Assembly (NCBI GenBank): GCA_964531735.1
Contig: CAZHGD010000029.1
Location: 1 to 56,250, forward strand
From: CAZHGD01 sp964531735
GTDB lineage: Bacteria > Armatimonadota > UBA10988
Reading direction: 5' to 3'
Length of the DNA: 56,250 bases
Numbering within the stretch: the first letter of the stretch is position 1; every line of letters starts with the position of its first letter. The notes below the pieces were generated by a model. The model did no database searches, was not told the origin of the DNA, and saw nothing but the letters and a program-made list of their open reading frames with translations. The translations under genes and the position numbers were made by a program. Positions 17,567 to 25,737 of the stretch are shown here, piece by piece.

Positions 17567-17567
17567 G

Positions 17568-20444
17568 CTACTCGCTCCCGACGGCTATCTGGCGGATGCT
17601 GCTCACGCCACCCAGGCGCAGTCTGTCTGTCGCCGCGGCCAGGGCAGCGCGTCGCCCAACGAGGATGACCGCGGCGACGTCGCGCAGGGGGCGGCGCTCC
17701 AGGCCCGCGGCATCGAACGCACCGAAGCGAACCGGCAGACCCGTCTGCGCCCCGAGCTGAACGCCGACTTCGACGACTGGTGGCAGGTCGCCCACCACCA
17801 CGAGGTGCGGGGGCGGTTGTTGCGCCATCACGCGGGCCAGTGCGGCCACCAACGGGCCGAGGTCGGCGCTGTCGGCGACCTGCTGCCACACGGCCTCCTC
17901 GGTCGGCGGCGCCACCGGGGGTGCCTCGGGCGGGGGGGCCTGGCGCTGCTCGCGCAGTAGGTGCTCGCGCACCCAGCGGATGGCGTGGAACGGCACCTCG
18001 GCGCCGAGGGCGCGGCGCGCGGTAGCCAGGGACAGCGCGGCATCGCTGCGCAGCACCTCCGCGACGCGTTGGGCCGTCTCGGCCGGCATCAGTTCGGCCG
18101 GGGTGAGGCGCCCGGCCGCGATCAGCGCGCAGACGTCATTGGCCACGTCGGTCAGGCTGACCTGACGCTCGGCCGCCACCTGCTCAAGACTCTGCTGCGC
18201 CTGCAGCAGGGCCAAGGTCTGGACCGCGGCGTCGCTGAGCGACGGTTCGGCGACGGGCGCTCGCCTCGCCGGCGCAGGTGGTGGCGGGGCGGTCGGCGCC
18301 GGCACCGTCACGGCCTGGGCCTCGGCCGGTGTCTCGGCTTGCCAGCGGGCCACGACAGCCAGCAGGTCGGGGCCGTACCATTCGGCCTTGGACGGACCGA
18401 TCCCCGGGATGGTCAGCAGCGTCTCCAGGTCGGCCGGCCGGACGCGCGACACGGCCTGGAGCACGGGATCGGCCAGAACCATGAACGGCGCGACGCTGCG
18501 CTCTCGCGCCTTGCCGCGCCGCCAGGTGCGGAGGCGCTCGAACAGGTCCTGCTCCGCCTCGGACAACGGCTGCCCTACCCCACTGCGGTCCTTGCCCTGG
18601 CGCTGCGAGGCCAGCACGGGCGCCATCTGCCGCAACGGCTCAACGTCGATCAGGCGTTGCGGATCCTCGGCGACGAGGCGGCCGGCCTTGGTCAGAGCCA
18701 GCACCGGCCGCTCACCGTTGACCAGCTTGAGCAGGCCGGTGTAGACCAGGTGGTCGATGGCTTCGACCAACTGCGGCGTTCGCCACCGCGCAAAGGCGCC
18801 ATAGCCGGGCAGCGCGCGCAGGTGCTCCGGCAGCGTGGCCGACTTCGAGCCCTTGAGCAGTTGGGCCACCTTCTGGCGGCCCAGGCCGTGGCGGGCCGAC
18901 GCGATGGTGGCCAGCACGACTCGACCAAGCTCGGTCTCCTCGGGCGTCACCACGGCCGGATCGGGGGCGGGCGGCACCGGATCATCGCGCGTCAGCTCCT
19001 CGGCCGACGGCTGGCTGTGGTCGCCGAAGTAGCGCAGCAGGAAGGTCCGGCGCGGGTCCGCTGTTTCCACATAGCGACCCATGGCTTCGAGCTGGGTCTC
19101 GCGCAGCGACTGGCGTCGCCGCATCCGTTCGTCGTGCGCCTGGGCCTCGACTGGCGAGAGGGTATCGCTGACCGCCTGGAGGCGCCCGTACGGCTCGCCG
19201 CCGTTCCGGTCGACCAGGTAGCCCAGGTGTTCGAGGTGGGCCAACGCGGAGCGCACCTTGACGGGATGCCAGTCCATGCGGCCGGCCAGTAGGTCGAGGT
19301 CCGTCAGGCCGCCCGCGACCTCGTGCAGCAGATGCTGGAGTTCGGCGCTGGCGATCTGCTCGTTGCGGATGAACCACTCCTGCAAGCCGCGGTCGGCCGG
19401 ATCATAGAGCAGCACGCAGCGCGCCGGTTGCCCGTCACGACCCGCGCGGCCGGCTTGCTGCGTGTAGGCTTCCACGCTACCGGTCATCTGGTAGTGGATG
19501 ACGAACCGGACATCCGGTTTGTCGATGCCCATTCCGAACGCCACGGTGGCCACGCAAATGGCCTCGGAATCGCTCAGGAAGGCATCCTGGCTCTGCGTGC
19601 GGAGGTCGCTCTCCAGGCCGCCGTGGTAGAAGGTGACCGGGCGGTCGGTGACGCCGCGGACCAGGGCCGCCACCTCCTCGGCGGCGGCGCGTGTGCCGGT
19701 GTAGATGATGCCGCTGCCGGGGAGTTGGGCCAGCAGTTCGCACAAGGCACGACGCTTCATCGCCTCGTCGACACAGGGCCGGACTTCGAAGCTCAGGTTC
19801 TCGCGGTTGAAGCCCGAGACCACCACCGCGGCCGATGGGCGCCCGAGTTGACGGCAGATGTCGGCCTGGCCGTCCGGCGTGGCGGTGGCGGTCAGCGCCA
19901 GCAGCGGCGGGTTGCCGAGCTCGGGAATCACCTCGCGCAAGTAGAGGTAATCGGGTCGGAAGTCGTGCCCCCACTCGCTGACGCAGTGCGCTTCATCGAC
20001 CACGAACCGCTGCACGCAAGTGGCCTGCAGCCGCTTGACGAACCCCGCGAAGCGGAAGCGCTCGGGGGCGACGTAGAGCAAGCGCACCTGGCCGCTGATG
20101 GCTTGCTGCAGCCGGCGTCGCTGCTCGTCGATGTCGAGGCCGCTGTTGATGTAGGTGGCCGCGCCGTCGACCTTGGCGTTGAGCGCGTCGACCTGGTCCT
20201 TCATCAGCGCGATGAGCGGCGAGACGACCACCGTCAGCGGCGGCAGCAGCAGGCCGGGCAACTGGTAGCAGAGCGACTTGCCGCTGCCGGTGGGACGCAC
20301 GACCATCAGGTCTTCGCCCGCCATGACCCGCTGGATCAGCGGCGCCTGGCCAGCGAGGAAATCGGGGTAGCCGAAGTGCCTGCTCAGCGCCGCCCGCAGC
20401 GAATCGGGATCGGTCGTGATGCGAGAGGGTTCGGGGGCGCTCAT
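17568..20444 (-). CDS. recQ: RecQ-type ATP-dependent DNA helicase lacking the zinc-binding cysteines
   Basis: 958 residues. Superfamily 2 helicase motifs are intact: Walker A RPTGSGKS (50-57), DEAH at 150-153 with the RecQ-specific SEWGHDFRPDY after it, TATAT, and motif VI QQAGRAGRDGQ (329-339). The RecQ C-terminal region keeps RRTFLLRYFGD (465-475) but has none of the four zinc-ligand cysteines; there is no Cys between about 344 and 760. A winged-helix domain and an HRDC domain (about 628-705, with GIGPSKAEWYG) follow, then a proline-rich linker, an HTH-like segment (about 740-840) and an unrecognised C-terminal domain. RecQ unwinds DNA in recombinational repair. At 958 residues it is longer than E. 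coli RecQ (about 610). The start ATG is 8 bases below a promoter. Confidence 0.9.
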   Translation of the reverse strand: MSAPEPSRITTDPDSLRAALSRHFGYPDFLAGQAPLIQRVMAGEDLMVVRPTGSGKSLCYQLPGLLLPPLTVVVSPLIALMKDQVDALNAKVDGAATYINSGLDIDEQRRRLQQAISGQVRLLYVAPERFRFAGFVKRLQATCVQRFVVDEAHCVSEWGHDFRPDYLYLREVIPELGNPPLLALTATATPDGQADICRQLGRPSAAVVVSGFNRENLSFEVRPCVDEAMKRRALCELLAQLPGSGIIYTGTRAAAEEVAALVRGVTDRPVTFYHGGLESDLRTQSQDAFLSDSEAICVATVAFGMGIDKPDVRFVIHYQMTGSVEAYTQQAGRAGRDGQPARCVLLYDPADRGLQEWFIRNEQIASAELQHLLHEVAGGLTDLDLLAGRMDWHPVKVRSALAHLEHLGYLVDRNGGEPYGRLQAVSDTLSPVEAQAHDERMRRRQSLRETQLEAMGRYVETADPRRTFLLRYFGDHSQPSAEELTRDDPVPPAPDPAVVTPEETELGRVVLATIASARHGLGRQKVAQLLKGSKSATLPEHLRALPGYGAFARWRTPQLVEAIDHLVYTGLLKLVNGERPVLALTKAGRLVAEDPQRLIDVEPLRQMAPVLASQRQGKDRSGVGQPLSEAEQDLFERLRTWRRGKARERSVAPFMVLADPVLQAVSRVRPADLETLLTIPGIGPSKAEWYGPDLLAVVARWQAETPAEAQAVTVPAPTAPPPPAPARRAPVAEPSLSDAAVQTLALLQAQQSLEQVAAERQVSLTDVANDVCALIAAGRLTPAELMPAETAQRVAEVLRSDAALSLATARRALGAEVPFHAIRWVREHLLREQRQAPPPEAPPVAPPTEEAVWQQVADSADLGPLVAALARVMAQQPPPHLVVVGDLPPVVEVGVQLGAQTGLPVRFGAFDAAGLERRPLRDVAAVILVGRRAALAAATDRLRLGGVSSIRQIAVGSE

Positions 20445-20452
20445 CGGTGACC

Positions 20453-20481
20453 ATGGTATGTGGATGGGCGGGGAGGGTCAA
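20453..20481 (-). promoter_or_regulatory. Promoter of recQ, probably leaderless
   Basis: On the minus strand TTGACC (20481-20476), a 17-base spacer and TACCAT (20458-20453). The recQ ATG (20444) follows after 8 bases, with no Shine-Dalgarno between, predicting a transcript with little or no leader. Confidence 0.65.
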
Positions 20482-20573
20482 GCCGCGCCACATGGTCCGA
20501 CGCCTGGCCAGCGTCGGTCGGCCGAGAGTCAGGGCGTCGCCCACGACCGCGCCTCTCACCCGGAAGAAGAACG

Positions 20574-20632
20574 GTGAGCAAGTGGTAGTGGAGGCGCAGG
20601 GGGGAACACCTCCGGGGGGGCCACTTGCTCAC
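20574..20632. repeat. 12-bp inverted repeat, possible small palindromic element
   Basis: GTGAGCAAGTGG (20574-20585) and CCACTTGCTCAC (20621-20632) are perfect inverted copies around a 35-base G-rich loop. The region 20482-20669 has no gene and is more AT-rich in its right part (near 20633-20700) than its surroundings. The end of the neighbouring zinc-ribbon gene runs into this compositionally different sequence (GGTCTGTTCTGACC-like, 20687-20701), which resembles termini of REP/MITE-like elements. It could equally serve as the terminator of that operon. Confidence 0.45.
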
Positions 20633-20669
20633 ATCCTGCTTATACCACATACCCCCCAACCGTGTGTAG

Positions 20670-21287
20670 CTACTTCCGCGAAACAGGGTCAGAACAGACC
20701 ACGGCGCCGGCCTCAATGATCGCGGCGAGCACCGCCGCCAGATTGCGGAGCGAACGGATCCGCGCGGTCTGGGTCCACTCTGAGGCAATGCTGATCTGGC
20801 GGCCACGGTCGTCGCTGAGCACGAGCTTGGCCGGTTCGTTGCGGTTGCGCTGGAAGCCCACGGCCTCCGCGCGCTGCACCTGCTCCCAGCGCAGCAGGCG
20901 GCCGCGCTGCTGGACTCCGCGGCGGTCGATGACCACCCGGTTGCGCGGCGGGAATCGCGTGATCCCGTGGTAAGCCGCCAGCACCCCGGCGAACACCACC
21001 AGCGCGGCGGCAGCCAGCGGCGGCGCGGAGTACCACAGCAGGCCGGCCGGCAACACCAGCGCCGCCGCCAGGCCGACGCCGTAGCTGGCCCAGGTGAGGG
21101 CATACACCTCAGGCGGCTCGAAGAACCGGGCAATGAGCGTCTCGACGGACTCCCCACTGCCCACGGCCGGCCCGGTGGTGGTGGACGCCGCCGGGGCTGG
21201 CTCGGTCAGGCGAGCGCCGCAGTGCGCGCAGACCGGCAGGTCGACCGGCGGCAACGGCTTCAGACAGTGCGGGCAGAGCGGCTTCAT
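20670..21287 (-). CDS. Membrane protein with N-terminal zinc ribbon
   Basis: 205 residues. An N-terminal zinc ribbon has paired CPHC and CAHC knuckles (residues 5-23). After a short Ala/Thr linker, two hydrophobic helices (about 62-105, VGLAAALVLPAGLLW and AAALVVFAGVLAAY) are followed by a basic beta-rich domain (VVIDRRGVQQ onward) resembling bacterial PH-like domains. It is the last gene of a three-gene operon; its ATG overlaps the stop of the lipid-kinase gene by 4 bases. The final residues (about VVCSDPVSRK) are encoded by sequence that looks like a dispersed repeat, so the native C-terminus may have been altered. The function is unknown; a membrane-stress or lipid-related role would fit the context but is only inference. 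Confidence 0.65.
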   Translation of the reverse strand: MKPLCPHCLKPLPPVDLPVCAHCGARLTEPAPAASTTTGPAVGSGESVETLIARFFEPPEVYALTWASYGVGLAAALVLPAGLLWYSAPPLAAAALVVFAGVLAAYHGITRFPPRNRVVIDRRGVQQRGRLLRWEQVQRAEAVGFQRNRNEPAKLVLSDDRGRQISIASEWTQTARIRSLRNLAAVLAAIIEAGAVVCSDPVSRK

Positions 21288-22174
21288 GGCGCCGGTGCGC
21301 AGACCGCGATCGCCGCCGGTGCCACCGCCGCCACCACCGGCGCACGTCCCACGACGTCGCCGTCCGTCTGCACCTCCAGCGGACTCGCGCTGCTCACCGC
21401 CAGGCGTGTCGTGGTGAAGTAGTCGACGAGCCGATGGTGGATGTGCTCGCCCGTCGCCAGGCGGCCGAAGTTGCGGAGCACCTCCAGCTTGGAGCCATGC
21501 CGGATCAGCAGCACGTTGAGCAGGCCGTCATCCATGCGCGCGCCCGGCGACACGCGCATCGCTCCCCCGCCCTCCCACTCACCGTTGCCCACCGCCAGGA
21601 ACAGCACTCGGCCCTCAAAGGCGCCGCCGTCGTGCTCGACGTGCATCACCGGGCTGTGCCACGCCACCAGGGCGCGCAAGGTGCCGACGTTGTAGGCCTG
21701 CTCGCCGAACCAGCGCTTGACCGTCGGCGTGGTCGCGCGCACCACCGCCGCCCCGAGCCCGATGCCACAGTTGAGCACACCGTAGGCCGTGCGACGGTCA
21801 CCCGGCTCGCCCATCTCGACGCGGATCAGGTCCAGGCGCCGGTGGGTGCCATGCTCGATGGCGCCCAGGGCCTCGGCCGGCTGCACCATGGCCAAGTTGC
21901 GCGCGACGTCGTTGCCGGTGCCCAGCGGCAGGATGCCCAACACCGGGCGTGGCTCGGGCAGCGCCATCAGGCCGTTGACCACCTCGTGGACCGTCCCGTC
22001 ACCGCCGGCGGCCACGACGATGTCGTAGCCGCCGGCGGCGCTCGCGGCCTGCTGAGCCTGGCCGATGCCGTCGGCTTGTACCAGCGTGGGCGCCAGCCGC
22101 GCCTGCGCGTTGGTCAGCGCCTCGCGGCCCAAACCGCTGCCGGCAATCGGGGTGTGGATCAGCAGCACGCGCAT
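21284..22174 (-). CDS. Diacylglycerol/lipid kinase family protein (DagK/YegS)
   Basis: 296 residues. The ATP-binding signature AAGGDGTVHEVVNGL (about 55-70) and the second motif LPLGTGNDVARNLA (about 82-95) define the DagK catalytic domain. A C-terminal beta-sandwich (GNGEWEGGGAMRVSPGARMDDGLL) completes the fold. Members phosphorylate diacylglycerol, undecaprenol or sphingoid lipids at the inner membrane face; the substrate cannot be chosen from sequence alone. It sits 3 bases after the Gfo/Idh/MocA gene and overlaps the next gene by 4, so translation is coupled. The context of a membrane zinc-ribbon protein hints at a lipid-related function. Confidence 0.87.
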   Translation of the reverse strand: MRVLLIHTPIAGSGLGREALTNAQARLAPTLVQADGIGQAQQAASAAGGYDIVVAAGGDGTVHEVVNGLMALPEPRPVLGILPLGTGNDVARNLAMVQPAEALGAIEHGTHRRLDLIRVEMGEPGDRRTAYGVLNCGIGLGAAVVRATTPTVKRWFGEQAYNVGTLRALVAWHSPVMHVEHDGGAFEGRVLFLAVGNGEWEGGGAMRVSPGARMDDGLLNVLLIRHGSKLEVLRNFGRLATGEHIHHRLVDYFTTTRLAVSSASPLEVQTDGDVVGRAPVVAAVAPAAIAVCAPAP

Positions 22175-22177
22175 GGT

Positions 22178-23200
22178 CTACCCGTTCAGCGTCGCGGCCA
22201 AGGCCGGCAGCAGCGGTTCGTCCGACGGCAACGGCAGGGCCAGCGGGCGCTTGGCGATGGCGCTGGCGTAGAGTCCCATGATGGCCCTCGCCTCGAGCAG
22301 CGACACCTCCAGCCGCGTCGGATGCAGCTTGGCCGGGTCGGCCAGCCAGTCGTAGATGGCGTCGGTCAGGGCCGCCTGGCCGGGCGTGTCCTCCGCGGCA
22401 TAGTCCACCGGGCCGGTCTCGCGGGTCCCGTCGGTCAGGTGGCGGCTCCAGCGCACCATGCTCCATTCAATGTGGCCGGAGTCGCCGTAGGCCGCCACCC
22501 GTTTCTGCATCCAGACGCTCGGGTTGTCGTTGCGCGGCGCGCCCTCGCCGGCCAGGAACGCGGCCCGGACGCCGTTGGCGAACTCGAACAGCGCCCAGCC
22601 CGTGTCCGGTCCGGGGTGGCTGTACTGCGGGTTGGTGATCCCGTCGGGGCCGCTGCAGGCGCCGTGGACCATGACCGCCGGGCTGTCACCGTTCAGCGCG
22701 AACACCAGGTTCATCGCGTGCGAGCCCTGCTCCGAGGTGCGCGAGAAGCAACTGGCGTCGATGAACCGCAGCGGGCCGATGCGGCCGGAGACCACATCGT
22801 CGCGCAGCGCCTGGTAGCGCGCATGGAACCGTAGCTGGTGGTTGACGATGATCTTGGTGCCCGAGGCACCGAGCTTCTCGATGGCCGCCAACTCATCGGC
22901 ATCACAGGCCAGCGGCTTTTCCACCAAGACCGCCGGGATGCCCAGTTCGACGGCCTGCGTGAGCAACGGCACGCGCAGCGCGGGCAGCGTCACCAGGTGC
23001 AGCAGGTCGGGCCTCTCGGCCTTCACCATCTGCTCGAAGTCGCCGTAACGCGCCGCGACGCCGAAGTCGTCGCCGAACCTATCGAGGCGTTCGGTGTTCA
23101 GGTCGCACAGGGCCACCATCGACCCTTTGGTGACGTGCCGATACGCCGCCGCGTGACCGCGAGCCCGCGGGCCACAACCCAGGAATGCCGCTCTGTACAT
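22178..23200 (-). CDS. Gfo/Idh/MocA family NAD(P)-dependent oxidoreductase
   Basis: 340 residues. The Rossmann fingerprint FLGCGPRARGHAAAY (7-21) and the EKPLACDADE motif (about 96-105, holding the conserved Lys) identify the family. A C-terminal alpha/beta domain starts with IVNHQLRFH and holds the conserved HAMNLVFAL segment. These enzymes oxidise sugars, inositols or amino-sugars. No substrate-specific feature is evident, but members near glycoside hydrolases usually act in sugar catabolism. It heads the operon with the lipid kinase and zinc-ribbon genes. A GGGGA sequence precedes the ATG. A second family member is at 50027-51031. Confidence 0.85.
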   Translation of the reverse strand: MYRAAFLGCGPRARGHAAAYRHVTKGSMVALCDLNTERLDRFGDDFGVAARYGDFEQMVKAERPDLLHLVTLPALRVPLLTQAVELGIPAVLVEKPLACDADELAAIEKLGASGTKIIVNHQLRFHARYQALRDDVVSGRIGPLRFIDASCFSRTSEQGSHAMNLVFALNGDSPAVMVHGACSGPDGITNPQYSHPGPDTGWALFEFANGVRAAFLAGEGAPRNDNPSVWMQKRVAAYGDSGHIEWSMVRWSRHLTDGTRETGPVDYAAEDTPGQAALTDAIYDWLADPAKLHPTRLEVSLLEARAIMGLYASAIAKRPLALPLPSDEPLLPALAATLNG

Positions 23201-23338
23201 GCCATCGTCCCCGGCCGCCCGTCGCGAGCGGCCCTGCGCGCGACATCAGGCGCCATCGCGCCGACTCCTTCCCGGCGGCAGCGCAGAGGAACCGGCCCCC
23301 GCGCAACGAAAAGCCCAGGATCTTCGCGGAGTCCACCA

Positions 23339-25414
23339 TTGAGCGCCCACGCAGCCGCTGACCCACAGCACCTGATCAGTCGCCAGGTGAGCTGGGTCGA
23401 GTTCAACCGACGCGTCCTGGAGGTGGCTCGCGACACGACGCAGCCGCTGCTGGAGCGGTTGCGGTTCCTGGCCATCAGCGGCGAGAACCTGGACGGCTTC
23501 TTCATGAAGCGGGTCGGCGGCCTCCACCGCGAAGTGGAACTCGGCGTGCCGCGATCACCGGTCTGGCCGCTCAGTGCCACCGAGGAACTGGCCGCGGTCG
23601 CCGCACAGGTCCGCTTGCTGCAAGCCGAGCAGGCGGCCTGCTGGCGCGACGAGCTGCGCCCGGCCCTCGCCGAAGCCGGTGTCCGACTGCTCGATTACGA
23701 CCACCTGTCACCGAGTCAGCGCGAGCACGTCGACGCCTACTTCGAGGAGCAGTTGTTCGCGATCCTGACTCCGCTGGCCGTCGATCCGGGCCGGCCGTTC
23801 CCGTTCATCAGCAACCTCAGCCTCTCGTTGGCCGTGGTGTTGCGCTATGAGGACACCGACCCGCTGTTCGCCCGCGTCAAGGTGCCGGCCAACCGGCCGC
23901 GCTGGATACCGCTGCCCGAGGCCGGCTGCTACGTGCCCGCCGAGCAGGTCATCACCAACCACCTGGACCGTCTGTTCCGACGGATGACCGTCGTCTCGGC
24001 GCACCCGTTCCGCGTCACGCGGAGCGCCGACGTCGCCCGCGATGACGCGGCGGCGGACGACCTGCTCGATTACGCCGTCGACCTCGTCCGCGAGCGCCGG
24101 TTCGCTCCGGTGGTCCGGCTCGAAGTCGACTCGGCCATGCCGGCCGGCCCGCGCGAACTGCTCACCAGTGAGTTGTCGCTGACTGACAACGACCTCTTCA
24201 GCGTCGACGGCCTGCTCGGCCACGCCGACCTCATGCCGCTGGCCGAAGCCAAGCTGCCTGGTCTGCGCTGGCCCGCCTGGAACCCACAGCCGCACCCGCA
24301 GTTCCCCGCCGATCCCAACTCACCGCCCGAGGACCTGTTCGCGGCTATCCGTCGCCAGGACATCCTGGTCCACCACCCGTACCACAGCTACAAGGACACG
24401 GTCGTGCGGTTCGTGCGCGCCGCCGCGGCCGATCCGCAGGTACTGGCCATCAAGCAGAGCGTCTACCGGACGTCGCAACGCTCCAACACGCTCGAGGCGC
24501 TGCTCACCGCGGCCGAAGCGCAGAAGGAAGTCACCGCGCTGATCGAGCTCAAGGCGCGGCTCGATGAGGCCGCCAACATCGCCTGGGCCCAGCGCCTGGA
24601 GGCTTCGGGGATCCACACCTCCTACGGCTTCCCCGGCCTGAAGACCCACACGCGCGCGACGCTGGTGGTGCGACAGGAAGCCGATGGCCTGCGCCGGTAC
24701 GTGCACCTGGGCACCGGTGACTACAACGACGACACCACGCGCAACTACACGGACCTGGGCCTATTCACGGCCTCACCGGACATCGGCGCGGACGTGGGCG
24801 ACTTCTTCAACTTCCTGACCGGCTACTCGGACCAGCCGGCCTACCGCCGCCTGGTTCCGGCGCCCACGGATATGCGGTCGCATTTCCTGGCCTGCATCGG
24901 GCGCGAGGCCGAGTTGGCCCGCAACGGCCGGACCGGGCGGATCGTGGCCATGATGAACGCACTGGTCGACGCGCCGCTGGCCCACGCGCTCTACGACGCC
25001 TCCAGCGCCGGCGTGCAGATCCAGATCATCGTGCGCGGCGAGTGCTGCCTGCGCCCGGGCTTGCCCAAGGTGAGCGAGAACATCCGCGTCCGCAGCGTCC
25101 TCGGGCCGTTCCTCGAGCACGCCCGGGTGTTCAGCTTTGCCAACGACGGCGATCCGCAGGTCTACTTGGGTACCGCCGACTGGATGTACCGCAACCTCGA
25201 CCAGCGCATCGAGTTGGTGGTGCCGGTGGCGGACAGCGACCTGCGCGCCGACCTGATCGGGCTGCTCGACCTGTACTGGCACGACACCGCGCTGTGCTGG
25301 GAGCTGGCGGCCGACGGGCACTGGACCCGCCTGCGCCCGAAGCGCAAGGCCGAGCCGGCCGGCGTCCAGCAGGCGCTGATGGCACGTGCGCGCGCCGGTC
25401 AGAGGCTGAGGTAG
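23339..25414 (+). CDS. ppk1: Polyphosphate kinase 1
   Basis: 691 residues. PPK1 reversibly transfers the gamma phosphate of ATP to growing polyphosphate. N-terminal SRQVSWVEFNRRVLE and ENLDGFFMKRV, the central VHHPYHSYKD, the phosphorylated histidine in GLKTHTR (His437; E. coli His435), HLGTGDYN and VRGECCLRPG are all present in family order. I chose the TTG at 23339: it is preceded by GGAG 7 bases upstream, gives the normal family length, and upstream codons are unlike PPK. The gap 23201-23338 to the divergent Gfo gene shows no clear promoter. It has no ppx partner. Its last 16 bases overlap the end of the converging Rieske gene. Confidence 0.95.
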   Translation: MSAHAAADPQHLISRQVSWVEFNRRVLEVARDTTQPLLERLRFLAISGENLDGFFMKRVGGLHREVELGVPRSPVWPLSATEELAAVAAQVRLLQAEQAACWRDELRPALAEAGVRLLDYDHLSPSQREHVDAYFEEQLFAILTPLAVDPGRPFPFISNLSLSLAVVLRYEDTDPLFARVKVPANRPRWIPLPEAGCYVPAEQVITNHLDRLFRRMTVVSAHPFRVTRSADVARDDAAADDLLDYAVDLVRERRFAPVVRLEVDSAMPAGPRELLTSELSLTDNDLFSVDGLLGHADLMPLAEAKLPGLRWPAWNPQPHPQFPADPNSPPEDLFAAIRRQDILVHHPYHSYKDTVVRFVRAAAADPQVLAIKQSVYRTSQRSNTLEALLTAAEAQKEVTALIELKARLDEAANIAWAQRLEASGIHTSYGFPGLKTHTRATLVVRQEADGLRRYVHLGTGDYNDDTTRNYTDLGLFTASPDIGADVGDFFNFLTGYSDQPAYRRLVPAPTDMRSHFLACIGREAELARNGRTGRIVAMMNALVDAPLAHALYDASSAGVQIQIIVRGECCLRPGLPKVSENIRVRSVLGPFLEHARVFSFANDGDPQVYLGTADWMYRNLDQRIELVVPVADSDLRADLIGLLDLYWHDTALCWELAADGHWTRLRPKRKAEPAGVQQALMARARAGQRLR

Positions 25415-25707
25415 ACCTCGCCGTCCTGCACGACCACGGCGTACGACTTCACCGGACGCACGGCCGGCAGGCACAGGTTCCGGCCGGTCCGGACGTCGAA
25501 GCGAGCGCCGTGCCGTGGACACTCCACCGTGTGGCCTTTGAGCGTGCCGTCGGCGAGCGAGGCCACCGCGTGTGTACACTGGTCGGCGGTCGCCAACACC
25601 TCACTGTCGACGCGGTAGAGGCAGACCCACTCCTCGCCGGCCCGCACGCGATGCAGGCCACTCGCCGGGATGTCGGCCAGCGCCGCCACTCTGATCAGTT
25701 CGGCCAC
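25399..25707 (-). CDS. Rieske-type [2Fe-2S] ferredoxin at the end of the SUF operon
   Basis: 102 residues. The Rieske ligands are CTH and CPRHG, in the order C-x-H...C-x-x-H, as in the small ferredoxins of ring-hydroxylating dioxygenases and the NirD-like group. I prefer the second GTG (25707) because GGAGG lies 7 bases before it, while the first GTG at 25713 is almost adjacent to that site. It is the last gene of the SUF operon, 30 bases below sufD, an arrangement also known from other phyla where its job is unclear; it may supply electrons or be a cluster carrier. The 3' end overlaps ppk1 on the other strand by 16 bases. Confidence 0.85.
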   Translation of the reverse strand: MAELIRVAALADIPASGLHRVRAGEEWVCLYRVDSEVLATADQCTHAVASLADGTLKGHTVECPRHGARFDVRTGRNLCLPAVRPVKSYAVVVQDGEVYLSL

Positions 25708-25737
25708 ACGCACACCTCCGGTCGACGCACCATCGGC

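Noticed and set aside
15643..17889. 748-residue antisense frame over the Ig-like gene and the recQ end
   Set aside because: Same shadow effect; it crosses a strong terminator and two convergent genes.
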